In this document: positions 9,577 through 17,200 of the stretch, piece after piece
Position numbering within the stretch: position 1 is the stretch's first letter
Layout of the letters: each line of letters begins with the position of its first letter
Assembly (NCBI GenBank): GCA_003635255.1
Contig: PYJC01000109.1
Location: 1 to 35,456, forward strand
Origin: Candidatus Poribacteria bacterium
Lineage (GTDB): Bacteria; Poribacteria; WGA-4E; WGA-3G
Direction: 5' to 3'
Length of the DNA: 35,456 nucleotides
Translations under genes and position numbers: made by a program
Notes under the pieces: generated by a model
What the model was told of the DNA's origin: nothing
Seen by the model: only the letters and a program-made list of their open reading frames with translations
The model's database searches: none

Positions 9577-10355
9577 CCGAAATTCCACGACGCAGTCGCA
9601 TACTTGGTCTCAACCAAGATTTCTGCTTGTGCCCGTTCTGCTGATGAGAGTGTACCTGAATGAAACGCAATTCCGAGATTAAATGTTTCAGATATCGCTT
9701 GGATAAGCGTGTTTCGTGTTATGGAGCGTCCATCTGTATTGATAGCGGTCGATTTTTCGATCAGTATCTCTTGGACCTCAAGATCTTTTGAGACGCGTGC
9801 AAGGATCGCAGCAGGTGGCATATTCAAGGAGATATACCCTTGAAGCATTATCCCATTTCGACTGCGTCTGACAGAAACACCCGCTAACTTTTTGTTGTCG
9901 GACATCACATCGTGTTCAGCGGGATTCGTCAGGCAGATATTTTGTGCGGTTTGCGAGGCATCAGTACATGCATCGTAGCACTGTGCGGGGATATCCAGTT
10001 GCTGAAACGCCATGACGAGGGATTGTCCGATACGTTGGTAAGCATCGGAGACACTTAATTCTCCAGCACCTCTTGGGAGGATCAGTGTGTAGGTTAGTTC
10101 CCACCCATGCACGACTGTGCCACCACCGGTCATTCGTTTCACCAATTCAATCCCATCCGCACGACACGCTTCCACATCGACTTCTGAGGCAATATCTTGG
10201 AAATAGCCGAAACTGAATGCGGGTTTGTTCCAACCGTAGAACCGGAGTGTTGGATTCGGCTGTTCCTGCTGTGCGGCGAGTATTGCTTCATCAATTGCCA
10301 TATTCATCGCCGCACTGCTTTTTCCCATATTCAGGAGTCTACCGATAGTTTTCAT
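9573..10355 (-). CDS. Lipoate-protein ligase A / octanoyltransferase LipM-like protein
   Basis: A 260-residue member of the biotinyl/lipoyl-transferase family. Key pieces are MNMAIDEAIL near the N-terminus, LRFYGW, the lipoyl-binding loop RMTGGGTVVH (about 74-83), a cysteine (C141) placed like the LipM nucleophile, and the K155/K156 KLAG segment that in this family carries the catalytic lysine, followed by RRSRNGIMLQGYISL. The usual R-R-x-TGGG reads K-R-M-TGGG. Start: the ATG at 10355 lies 6 nt after the upstream stop and matches the usual family N-terminus; a GTG at 10382 is the alternative. Neither has a good Shine-Dalgarno, which suggests translational coupling. Expected role: attaching octanoate or lipoate to lipoyl domains. 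No lipoyl-domain protein is nearby. Confidence 0.8.
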   Translation of the reverse strand: MKTIGRLLNMGKSSAAMNMAIDEAILAAQQEQPNPTLRFYGWNKPAFSFGYFQDIASEVDVEACRADGIELVKRMTGGGTVVHGWELTYTLILPRGAGELSVSDAYQRIGQSLVMAFQQLDIPAQCYDACTDASQTAQNICLTNPAEHDVMSDNKKLAGVSVRRSRNGIMLQGYISLNMPPAAILARVSKDLEVQEILIEKSTAINTDGRSITRNTLIQAISETFNLGIAFHSGTLSSAERAQAEILVETKYATASWNFG

Positions 10356-10360
10356 TGGTT

Positions 10361-10993
10361 TTAGGATAACGGGACGCGACACACTGCTGTGGTATGTGCG
10401 TCACAATACCAGAAGTATCCATCCCAATAGGTCATGCCGTGCGGTTCGGGGTGGGGTTCCGGTATCTCAATTTTGTTGAGATGGGTGCCGTCTTCTGGGT
10501 CAAGATGGAAGATTGCGCGATGGTTCGTCTCAACACACCAGAGGTCGTCCCCTACCCATGCGATACCGTGGGGTCGATCGCCGGGGGCAGGGAGTGTGTG
10601 AATCACCTTGAAACCGTCGTTAACATCTACTTGATAAACGGTGGCGGAAGGTGGTACGGCTATCCAGAGTTTATTGTCGCGCCATTCTAAGCCGTGTGCA
10701 CCGGTCTGACCCGCGCCGGGTGTCTCAAAAGAGGCGAGCGTCTCACCGCTTTCTGGATCGGTTGATAGGATTTCGCAACTATAGGTAGATGCCAACCAGA
10801 GCGTGTCGCCTGTATCTGTAATGCCGCTGCCTCTATCTGAACCGGTGGCGAGTGTCTTTTTCACAGTACCATCGTAAGAGACGAGATGGACTTCGTTGGT
10901 TTGTTGGTCGAGGATCCAGAGTCCGTCTTCTGTGGCTTGCATTCCGTTGGGTTGTGGGCCTGGGGAGTCAAAAACCTTTTCGATTGTGGGCAT
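10361..10993 (-). CDS. Vgb/SMP-30-like beta-propeller protein
   Basis: A 210-residue protein of repeated short blades: GLWILDQQTNEVHLVSYDG, TLWLASTYSCEILSTDP, NKLWIAVPPSATVYQVD, DLWCVETNHRAIFHLDP, YFWYCDAHTTAVCRVP. Each blade has a (L/F)W core and ends before an acidic turn, as in virginiamycin-B-lyase/YncE-type propellers. The start is the ATG at 10993, chosen because GGAGG (11000-11004) lies 6 nt upstream; the frame is open further 5' (to 11152) but that stretch overlaps the promoter. No signal peptide, so probably cytoplasmic. First gene of the operon with the LplA-like, FGE-fold and PhyH genes. The fold call is solid, the function unknown. Confidence 0.72.
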   Translation of the reverse strand: MPTIEKVFDSPGPQPNGMQATEDGLWILDQQTNEVHLVSYDGTVKKTLATGSDRGSGITDTGDTLWLASTYSCEILSTDPESGETLASFETPGAGQTGAHGLEWRDNKLWIAVPPSATVYQVDVNDGFKVIHTLPAPGDRPHGIAWVGDDLWCVETNHRAIFHLDPEDGTHLNKIEIPEPHPEPHGMTYWDGYFWYCDAHTTAVCRVPLS

Positions 10994-11090
10994 GAGAGAC
11001 CTCCGTATATCCGTATCAATTGCTTCGTAAGCGTGCTTTGCAGGGGGCAACATGTTGCTATTTCTCAAAGTATGTTTTGTTTCGGAAATT

Positions 11091-11119
11091 ATTGTATGTG
11101 GTGTCGGAGGTGATGTCAA
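11091..11119 (-). promoter_or_regulatory. Sigma70-type promoter of the propeller-lplA-FGE-phyH operon
   Basis: On the minus strand TTGACA (11119-11114) is followed by a 17-bp spacer and TACAAT (11096-11091). The start of transcription would be near 11084, giving a leader of about 90 nt before the ATG at 10993. It is divergent from the toxin-antitoxin promoter 22 bp away. Confidence 0.75.
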
Positions 11120-11141
11120 GATTTTTTTATTTAATTTTGCA

Positions 11142-11170
11142 TTGCAGCCCATGCCGGATCATGGTATAAT
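11142..11170 (+). promoter_or_regulatory. Promoter of the MazF-type toxin-antitoxin pair
   Basis: TTGCAG (11142-11147), 17-bp spacer, TATAAT (11165-11170). The expected start site lies about 45 nt upstream of the antitoxin ATG. Being back to back with the minus-strand promoter at 11091-11119, binding of the antitoxin here could also affect the divergent operon; that is inference. Confidence 0.7.
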
Positions 11171-11219
11171 TTTTTAGAACCTCTTGTCATACAACACGGA
11201 TTGCGTAAGGAGACACATA

Positions 11220-11489
11220 ATGAAAACAATCACATACACTCAGGTTCAGCAGCTAGTCGAAAAACTCCCAGAAACCAAGTTACCGCTTGTGTATCGTTTT
11301 TTGCTTGAATTGGCAGACAAAGATATAGATCCCCAATCGCCTCAAGCAGATTTCATGCGCCTTTCTCCAGAAGAACGCCATCGACTTCTATCCGAACAAG
11401 CCGAGCAGATGAAAACGCATTATGAACAGGCAGCCGACGAACGTACCGAATGGCAGGCAGGAGACTTTATTGATGAACGTAAGTCGTAG
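11220..11489 (+). CDS. Antitoxin of a MazF/PemK-type toxin-antitoxin pair
   Basis: An 89-residue protein starting at the ATG at 11220, preceded by AAGGAG with 7-nt spacing. An upstream in-frame start at 11184 would lie only ~14 nt past the -10 box and has no ribosome site. The N-terminal part (ITYTQVQQLVEKLPETKLPL) is helical, and the acidic C-terminal half contains LSPEERHRLLSEQAEQMK and WQAGDFID, a pattern common in small antitoxins next to MazF-like toxins. Its last 17 nt overlap the toxin start, typical of translational coupling. It should neutralise the toxin and repress the shared promoter; both are inferred from family and context. Confidence 0.75.
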   Translation: MKTITYTQVQQLVEKLPETKLPLVYRFLLELADKDIDPQSPQADFMRLSPEERHRLLSEQAEQMKTHYEQAADERTEWQAGDFIDERKS

Positions 11490-11817
11490 GGAAATTTGGT
11501 TAGTTAACTTGGATCCTAAACTTGGCGCGGAGATCCGAAAAACACGTCCTGTTGTCATTGTAAATTCAGATGCGATAGGCACACTCCCTATTCGGCTTGT
11601 CGCACCCATAACGGAATGGAAAGATTACTTTGCAGGAAACATTTGGCACGTGAAGTTAGAACCAAATGCCACGAATGGGCTTACAAAGCCTTCGGTGGTT
11701 GATACGCTGCAACTGCGCGGTATTGATACACTAAGGTTTGTTAGAAGATTGGGCGAGGTATCGCCTCAAATGATGCGAACGATTGTTGTCGCAATTGCGT
11801 CAGTGATTCAATACTGA
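11473..11817 (+). CDS. MazF/PemK-family endoribonuclease toxin
   Basis: A 114-residue protein from the ATG at 11473 with AGGAG about 10 nt upstream inside the antitoxin gene. MazF hallmarks are REIWLVNLDPKLGAEIRKTRPVVIVNSD at the N-terminus (the conserved G-x-E-x-x-K-x-RP-x-V-V loop and strand), then RLVAPIT, a basic/polar middle, and PSVVDTLQLRGID followed by a C-terminal helix. Such toxins cleave mRNA at short single-stranded motifs when the antitoxin is degraded. Full length for the family with the key R (KTRP) and T/S (APIT) positions present, so it appears intact. Confidence 0.88.
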   Translation: MNVSRREIWLVNLDPKLGAEIRKTRPVVIVNSDAIGTLPIRLVAPITEWKDYFAGNIWHVKLEPNATNGLTKPSVVDTLQLRGIDTLRFVRRLGEVSPQMMRTIVVAIASVIQY

Positions 11818-11833
11818 TCTGTCCAGGTAACGC

Positions 11834-11925
11834 TTAAGTCAGCAATTCGTAATCAATGACCCTCACTTCATAACTTCCCGATGAGTTTTTGGCAGCCGGG
11901 TCAACAATGTTATAGTCGCTACGTT
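11834..11925 (-). pseudogene. C-terminal coding remnant beside the TIR element
   Basis: On the minus strand a frame of 29 codons reads from RSDYNIVDPAAKNSSG to YEVRVIDYELLT and a TAA stop (11834-11836). Codon usage and composition look coding, but there is no start: going upstream the frame meets a TAA inside the terminal repeat at 11926-11937. The protease gene on the other side of the repeat-bounded element runs on the same strand. The likely explanation is that this is the original 3' end of that protease gene or of a neighbour, cut off by insertion. The frames do not join by simple excision, so the link is inferential. Confidence 0.45.
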
Positions 11926-12055
11926 GTGTTTACATTTCATCATCAAAATCGTCGGAAAGTCAGTATCTACTAGAATTTGCATCTATAGATCGAATGTACC
12001 TTGCAGAACTATGGAAGTCTTACTATGATTGGATCCGGAGCCAAAATGTAAACAC
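11926..12055. mobile_element. 130-bp MITE-like element with 12-bp terminal inverted repeats
   Basis: GTGTTTACATTT at 11926-11937 is the exact reverse complement of AAATGTAAACAC at 12044-12055; the 106 bp between them carry no credible gene. The left end abuts a truncated coding remnant (11834-11925) and the right end supplies the last base of the protease stop codon (TA|G). No clear target-site duplication is visible at the flanks. These properties fit a small non-autonomous transposable element, or a solo remnant. The IS family was not recognised. Confidence 0.5.
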
Positions 12056-12915
12056 TACCTAGGGTTTTGACCGCTATGAATGATACTGGAGATCAAAAAA
12101 GCGATCCTGTCAGCAACATTCCAACCATTAAAATCCAGATTCTGAAGCTGGGGAATATCAAAAATACTACAGCGAGTGATATTTTTTCTTGCACCAGCAG
12201 GTATGGGATCAGGAACTTTCACAATATCAAAACCGACGTGCCGCTGCAATTGGTCGGCAAAAAGGACGAGACAGTGAACATTTCTTATCGACCAACGGTG
12301 TTTATTTTGCAAAGAAAATTTGTAGGTGGCGGTTCCATTCCAGACTAAAGGATCACGAATCCATGATACACCTTCAAATTTTGTAAAATATAAGGGCTGG
12401 AGGTTCGCTGGTTTAGCGAGCGATGCTGAGAGATGGCTTGAAGGAATTGCGAAATTGAGATTCTGTCCATCATCACGACTCGCGAATGAAACTCCTATAA
12501 CTTCACCATAGCAATTTATCACAGGTCCTCCACTACTTCCTCGCGAAATTGGAGCAGTCATTTGGAAAACTTTGCCATTAGTATCTGATCGAACACTACT
12601 TATGATACCATCTGAGAAGGTCCCCTGCAAACCTCGTGGGTTACCTACAGCATAAACCATCTCGCCAACTTGTACCGAATCGCTATTACCTAATGAGATT
12701 ACCTGCGCTCCAAAAGCACTAACCTTTAAGATTATCAGATCGCGCTTCTCATCTATTGCGGTGTAGCCTTCAATATTGAATTTTGTCTCTTTGCCTACCA
12801 ATTTCGCGTAGCCTCTTGCAGCACCTTCTACGACATGGAGATTTGTCGCAACCTGGCCATCTCTGGCGAAAAACCCGCTACCTAATGAAAGTGGTTGACC
12901 GTTGGCATCTTCCAT
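12055..12915 (-). CDS. Trypsin-like (HtrA-type) serine protease, probably broken
   Basis: A 286-residue frame from the first ATG with a complete protease core: SGFFARDGQVATNLHVVEG (catalytic His), EKRDLIILKV (Asp), and PISRGSSGGPVIN (Ser). After the core comes a C-terminal beta domain (about 195-260) without a PDZ signature. The frame continues open 34 codons further upstream (to 13017), encoding a convincing hydrophobic signal peptide ending ATVATAQ and a mature start TPQQIAQKAF, but that stretch contains no ATG, GTG or TTG and is closed by TAA at 13018-13020. The 3' end is created by the inverted-repeat element at 11926-12055. It would normally be an exported protease; in this state it is probably a pseudogene or makes only a cytoplasmic product. 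Confidence 0.75.
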   Translation of the reverse strand: MEDANGQPLSLGSGFFARDGQVATNLHVVEGAARGYAKLVGKETKFNIEGYTAIDEKRDLIILKVSAFGAQVISLGNSDSVQVGEMVYAVGNPRGLQGTFSDGIISSVRSDTNGKVFQMTAPISRGSSGGPVINCYGEVIGVSFASRDDGQNLNFAIPSSHLSASLAKPANLQPLYFTKFEGVSWIRDPLVWNGTATYKFSLQNKHRWSIRNVHCLVLFADQLQRHVGFDIVKVPDPIPAGARKNITRCSIFDIPQLQNLDFNGWNVADRIAFLISSIIHSGQNPR

Positions 12916-13149
12916 AACGAGCAGTACCGTAGATCGGAAGGCTTTTTGGGCGATTTGTTGAGGCGTTTGTGCGGTTGCGACGGTTGCTATACAGAATAGG
13001 AAAAATACTGAAAATACTTAAACGAAAATCGAAATCAAAAGCGAAAACTAAATCTTCCTGAACGTTATACTACAAACTTATGTCAAGTCTGAAAGATACA
13101 TTCGTATTTTAAGAGATTTTGAAACTTATACTGAGGTGAATATAAGAGG

Positions 13150-13182
13150 CGCGTGAATTGCACGACCGCGACTACAAACCGG
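13150..13182. repeat. Palindromic intergenic repeat, ACTACAAACC family
   Basis: The segment contains CGTGAATTGCACG, a near-perfect palindrome, followed by CGCGACTACAAACC. The same building blocks (GAATTG/CAATTC arms and ACTAC(A/G)AA) are present at 13363-13440 and the latter at 486-517. It lies in gene-free DNA and is probably a dispersed repeat unit. Confidence 0.4.
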
Positions 13183-13219
13183 TTTTTCGTTAATGAGAAG
13201 CGGTTATTGAAAAAAATAT

Positions 13220-13248
13220 TTGCGATTTCTACCTTTTTATGGTATAAT
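13220..13248 (+). promoter_or_regulatory. Promoter of a candidate small RNA
   Basis: TTGCGA (13220-13225), a 17-bp spacer and a perfect TATAAT (13243-13248). There is no coding frame of useful length downstream on the plus strand until beyond 14200. The promoter is followed at once by strong RNA hairpins, so it most likely drives a non-coding transcript. Confidence 0.6.
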
Positions 13249-13254
13249 AAAAAT

Positions 13255-13341
13255 TGCCAATACCACTTGTATTAAGTGGCTGGTATTGCTGAGAGTTGCG
13301 AGGGAAACAGTTTCGTAGGTTGGATCCCTCGTGATCCTTTT
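13255..13341 (+). ncRNA. Candidate orphan structured small RNA (~87 nt)
   Basis: Starting 7 nt after the TATAAT, the predicted RNA folds into: CAATA (13258-13262) with TATTG (13284-13288) enclosing a perfect CCACTT/AAGTGG stem (13263-13268/13274-13279, 5-nt loop); then CGAGGGA (13299-13305) with TCCCTCG (13325-13331). The 3' end can instead form GGATC/GATCC (13322-13326/13333-13337) followed by TTTT (13338-13341), a small terminator that is mutually exclusive with the second stem. It does not match the TPP, cobalamin, SAM, ZTP, c-di-GMP, SRP or tmRNA consensus that I could check by eye. No adjacent gene is in a position to be controlled in cis. Confidence 0.42.
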
Positions 13342-13362
13342 ACAATATGATACCAACTGTGT

Positions 13363-13440
13363 GAATTGTGCTACTACAAAGAACCAATATGTAGTAGTGC
13401 AATTCATTGCGCATTAGGAGAGGCAATAAATTGCCTTACT
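13363..13440. repeat. Compound palindromic repeat
   Basis: GAATTGTGCTACTACA (13363-13378) pairs with TGTAGTAGTGCAATTC (13390-13405): all 16 positions pair as RNA when two G-U pairs are allowed, with an 11-nt loop. It is followed by AGGCAAT/ATTGCCT (13421-13427/13430-13436), another hairpin, and ACTACGAACC. The G-U rather than mismatch pattern suggests selection for, or transcription of, the hairpin, though a decaying repeat could look the same. Confidence 0.5.
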
Positions 13441-13472
13441 ACGAACCTAAAGAATTGTTCTTCAAAAATCGA

Positions 13473-13681
13473 CTAACGTTCTCGTTTAGCATAACCCGGC
13501 TGAACTTCGTTAATGAACCTTGTTAATCCCTCTCCCTCTCTCGCTAATGTTTTCATCTCTTCAATGTTGAGAGTGCTTGTCAAACGTTTCCAGAGTCATT
13601 CAGTTTTAGGTTGATAGTTGACTGAACGCTTTAAATATTCTACCACTCACGCGTTTTTTGCTGACCTAATACTATACCCAT
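13473..13681 (-). pseudogene. Decayed gene fragment with a frameshift and an internal stop
   Basis: Reading the minus strand, a frame beginning at the ATG at 13681 reads MGIVLGQQKTREW and hits TAG at 13642-13640. Shifting frame at that point gives VEYLKRSVNYQPKTE, a TGA at 13598-13596, then LWKRLTSTLNIEEM and KTLAREGEGLTRFINEVQPG, ending YAKRER at the TAG at 13473-13475. The last 27 codons after an internal ATG (13556) look strongly coding. The whole reads as the C-terminal part of a once continuous protein with two lesions. Family not recognised. A consensus minus-strand promoter lies upstream at 14061-14089. Confidence 0.38.
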
Positions 13682-13923
13682 AATACCACAAACAGGAATC
13701 CAGCAATATTCATCGACTTGGACAGATCCGATTTCCGGAAGAAAATATAAAGGTTGTCTTTGAGGAGATTCGTGAAGTTTTGAAACGGGAAGGAGTAATC
13801 GTATGATTTGTTTGTCTGTGGAAGGTGGGGAACATATTCACCGGAGTGGCTTGGAGGGGAGTTGGCGAGCAACAGAGAGGACGCGCTTCTGGAGTTTCCT
13901 CTCTGTGCTCTACCAAATTTCCT

Positions 13924-14015
13924 TTTGAATTCTGTATAACTGAAATCGAATAAAGTATGATGTATGAATGTGAAGTATGAATAGATTCCAGTTTGAATTC
14001 TGTATGACTAAAATC
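13924..14015. repeat. Pair of 24-bp imperfect direct repeats
   Basis: TTTGAATTCTGTATAACTGAAATC (13924-13947) recurs as TTTGAATTCTGTATGACTAAAATC (13992-14015), 22 of 24 identical, 68 bp apart. They lie in an AT-rich, gene-free stretch; GTATGA/TCATAC words are frequent between them. They could be duplicated binding sites or decayed repeats. Confidence 0.5.
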
Positions 14016-14060
14016 ATAATGACTTATGAAGTCTTAATGAATTTTGGTCATACTAAATAA

Positions 14061-14089
14061 ATTATACATCAATTAATTCAGTTTTTCAA
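14061..14089 (-). promoter_or_regulatory. Consensus promoter reading towards 13900
   Basis: On the minus strand TTGAAA (14089-14084), 17-bp spacer, TATAAT (14066-14061). The -35 box is inside the first unit of the AT-rich tandem repeat. The only thing downstream on this strand is the decayed gene at 13473-13681 and the direct repeats, so it may be a relic promoter or drive an unrecognised RNA. Confidence 0.5.
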
Positions 14090-14161
14090 GAAAAAATACA
14101 ATTTTTGTATGAAAAATTCGGTTTTTCAAGAAAAAAATACAATTTTTGTATGAAAAAATTT
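14081..14161. repeat. Two tandem ~40-bp AT-rich repeat units
   Basis: GTTTTTCAAGAAAAAATACA... (14081-14120) is repeated almost exactly at 14121-14161 with one extra A in each A-run. Each unit contains the palindrome TACAAAAATTGTA/TACAATTTTTGTA. It lies immediately downstream of the 1007-residue gene. Two copies only; no CRISPR-like spacing. Confidence 0.65.
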
Positions 14162-14211
14162 GCATTTTGATAAATTTTTCGCAAAAATTGCGTTTTATTT
14201 TACAGGTCTGT

Positions 14212-17200
14212 CTATGCTAACGTGTAGACACCGCGCTGGATCCTCACAATCTCACCCGCTTCTACAAGATGGGTGAGTTCATTTTTAATGGCACCTGGAT
14301 TCCCATCAATTGCTTCAACAATTTCAGATGTTGTTTTCTGTCCATCCGAGAGTAGTTCAAAAATCTGCACATGAAATGGGGTACGCTCAAGTTTACCGCC
14401 CCTCAACCTCATCAAGATACGATTCGCTTGTGCCTTAGAAACGCCCAGCAAATATTCAACGCGTTTTCGGTTCCACGATGCATCCATGCTCGCGTATTCT
14501 ACCTCGTATTTCTCACGTATCCGAATTGTTTCTGAAAGTTCATTTAACCCGCCAGCGAGTTCAAAGTCTTCCCAATCGAACAATTCCGTTTCTGGTGCAT
14601 CGGTGACAGAGGGTATCCGCAGAGGCGTGTTGAGAATCAGTGTTTTGCCTGACGCCTTATTGAATCCAGCGATACGGACGATCTGTGTCAGTGTCCCGAT
14701 AGCATTCTGTTCGTAGAGTTCTTGTATCCGTTCATCTTCAAATTGATAAGGGTTCATTGTCAAGTTATAATTTAACGGCTCCGCTTGATTTCCAAACAGG
14801 ATTTTCGCTTGTTCCCAGATGAATTTTGGGGGCCAATAAGGCGTACCAACGATCCAGACAACATCAGCAGCCTCAAAGATAGATTGTAGAACATTGATGC
14901 GGTCGTAGTAAACGTCAGCTGCTTCAAAATGGGTTCGTAAATCCTCAGGGTGCGCCGGGGTGTTTTTGATGAGATCGTGGTAGCTGACAATCTTATCAAA
15001 AACATTTTTTAACATCAGTCTCGTGCTTGTGCTCGAGATAACGACCTGATTACGATCTGGATGTTGCTTCATTTCTTGATAGATACCGCGAAAAAAGCGA
15101 CGCGCAATTTCAGAAAGGCTAAACACATCCCACTTAACCTCGTAGTTTGCGATTGCATAGGAGATATGCGGTGCGCTCCGTAGTTGAAAAACCTTATTCC
15201 CTGAAAGTGATGTTTCTTGGGGTTCAACCCGTCTCACCGAAACAGTTTCTTCAGGAAACACTTTTTTAAAACCATCTTCCGAGAACGCTGGCGATATAAA
15301 CACAAGTTTCTGAATCTTTTGATGAATTCTTGGGGGTAACCAGAACCGCAAAATCCCGTCATCGACAAACATCGGAGCATCCATATCTCGGGTGTAATAC
15401 GCAAAAAATGTCTTCAACTGATGCCATAATGTCCACTCCGAGTCGCGATACACATTTGGAAGTTTCTCTATATTTTTTAAAGTCGATATGTCCAAGGCCC
15501 CAAGCAGGATCGCGCTATCAGTATCTATTGCAATCGTGTTCCCCGCTTTATCTGTACAATTTACCTGACACATCTGTTGAACGATGCTATTTTCTAACCT
15601 TTCAAACGCCTGCACAACAGTGCGAATCCGCTTGGCAATATCGCCGTGTTGACTGTCTGTAATCCGAATAGCGTTCAGCAGTGTTTTCGCGAATTGACCC
15701 AATGCTGCACTGCTCCAATGAATGAGCCAGCCTTCAAGAATTTCGGTTGACAGATGATGCTCTGAAAAGAGTTTCATGAGTTGGGATTCAGAATCATTTA
15801 TAATAGAGATCCGATCAGGAACAATCAACGCATCAACAAGTGCCGCGTACCGCCTATCCAGAAAGAGGTTTGGAATATCGGATACGATGACCTGCTTTTC
15901 CTTGAGCGTCTCGAATTGCGAGAGGTACCCGCGCGCCTGACACGCGTCATAAACCGGACAACTTGGACAGATACTCCTATGCGGATCACCGCCTTTCTGC
16001 GCTAAGGCATCACATCTCTTGGCATCTTCGCAGACGTTTCCCCGCGCGAAAGGATTCTGCATCCGTTCAGTAATGGGTATCCACTCCGCCTGTTCCCAGC
16101 GATAGTTTCTCGGTTTCCAACGTCCAACTGAAACACCTTGTTCTTCATAATACCGTTCTGCGTCATCAGCATCGTGTGTGGTATTCGCGTTGATCCATAT
16201 AGGTGCGGTATCAAGGAACGTGGCTTCGATTTCACGTTTCTTTTCAGTGCTCATTGAACCCGTGATAATCCCAAGAATGTGGGCTTCCCGTTCAGAGAGA
16301 TGCCTCTCATCTTCCACTGCGGTGTGTTTCACTTTTTCAAGGAGCGGTCTGGGTCGTTTGATTCCAATCGGAGAAAGTTCACCGCGTTGTACTGCCAGGA
16401 GACTTTCGTTCACAACTTGTTCTGTTTCTAACGATTCTATGACATCGAAATCGTCGAAATCCTGTGTATCCACGAGTGCTTCATCTGTTAAGTCTAATTC
16501 CGATGCTGGCGCGGGTTCATGAAGTAGTTCTCGCAAAACATCGAGAAACGCGAAAAGTACGTCTTTAGAAATAATAGGTGGGTTTGATAAACTGCCAGTA
16601 AGAATCTCGTAGCGAGCGTCCCAGCGTGTGTAGCCTTTATCCCCAATAATCTTAACGTACACATCGCGGTCGCGGTGGTGGTCTATGTCGGGTAGATGCT
16701 TATGAATATACTCCTTTGCGTCCGTTGTGTTCGGATGGAGATAGTCCGGTACTCGACACGAAAACCGCAAGCCTCCATCTTTGAGTAAGGTGAGTAGTGG
16801 GTTCATAACAGCGTTGACGAGTGCGTCCACACATGTAACAACAGCATCGGGTGCGTCTCTGATTGCCCTATAGGTGAACTCGATGTCGTGCCAGTTCGCC
16901 CCGTCGCGCGCGGATGGCGTTCCTGTATAGACCTGAATTCCCCACGACGAAAACCATCGCCTCGGTTCCCAGTTAAGTGTGCCTTGTCGTCTTAAGAGAC
17001 GACTGCCGCCACAATACGCTGGACCCTGATCGAAGGGTGCCTGTCCAATCGGCATAAACGAAATATCTGCCTGTTCAAGGTCATGCAAAAGCAACGGATG
17101 CTGACGCGCACAATAAACAATATAGTGGTAAGGGTTTTTACCGTGCAACGTGGGTGAGACAATTGTCTCGCGCTGCTGCAGATCTTTTCGTCGCTGGTCA

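Noticed and set aside
13255..13341. TPP (THI-box) riboswitch
   Set aside because: It has a CTGAGA string after a hairpin, but the required upstream GGGG(T/C)GCC and the downstream ACCTGATCTGGATAATGCCAGC-type segment are absent and no thiamine gene follows.
13431..13526. 31-codon plus-strand frame from TTG with AGGAG upstream
   Set aside because: The apparent ribosome site and start are part of the palindromic repeat, and the frame lies antisense to the decayed gene.
13672..13916. Two overlapping small minus-strand frames of 66-68 codons
   Set aside because: They overlap in different frames, have no ribosome site of quality and no recognisable domain; the region is better read as decayed or repeat DNA.
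14081..14161. CRISPR array
   Set aside because: Only two directly adjoining AT-rich units without spacers and no cas genes nearby.
14626..14665. Walker A motif in the 1007-residue protein (GFNKASGKT)
   Set aside because: There are five residues between G and GK instead of four, and the segment lies where helicase motif VI would be, so it is not a credible P-loop.
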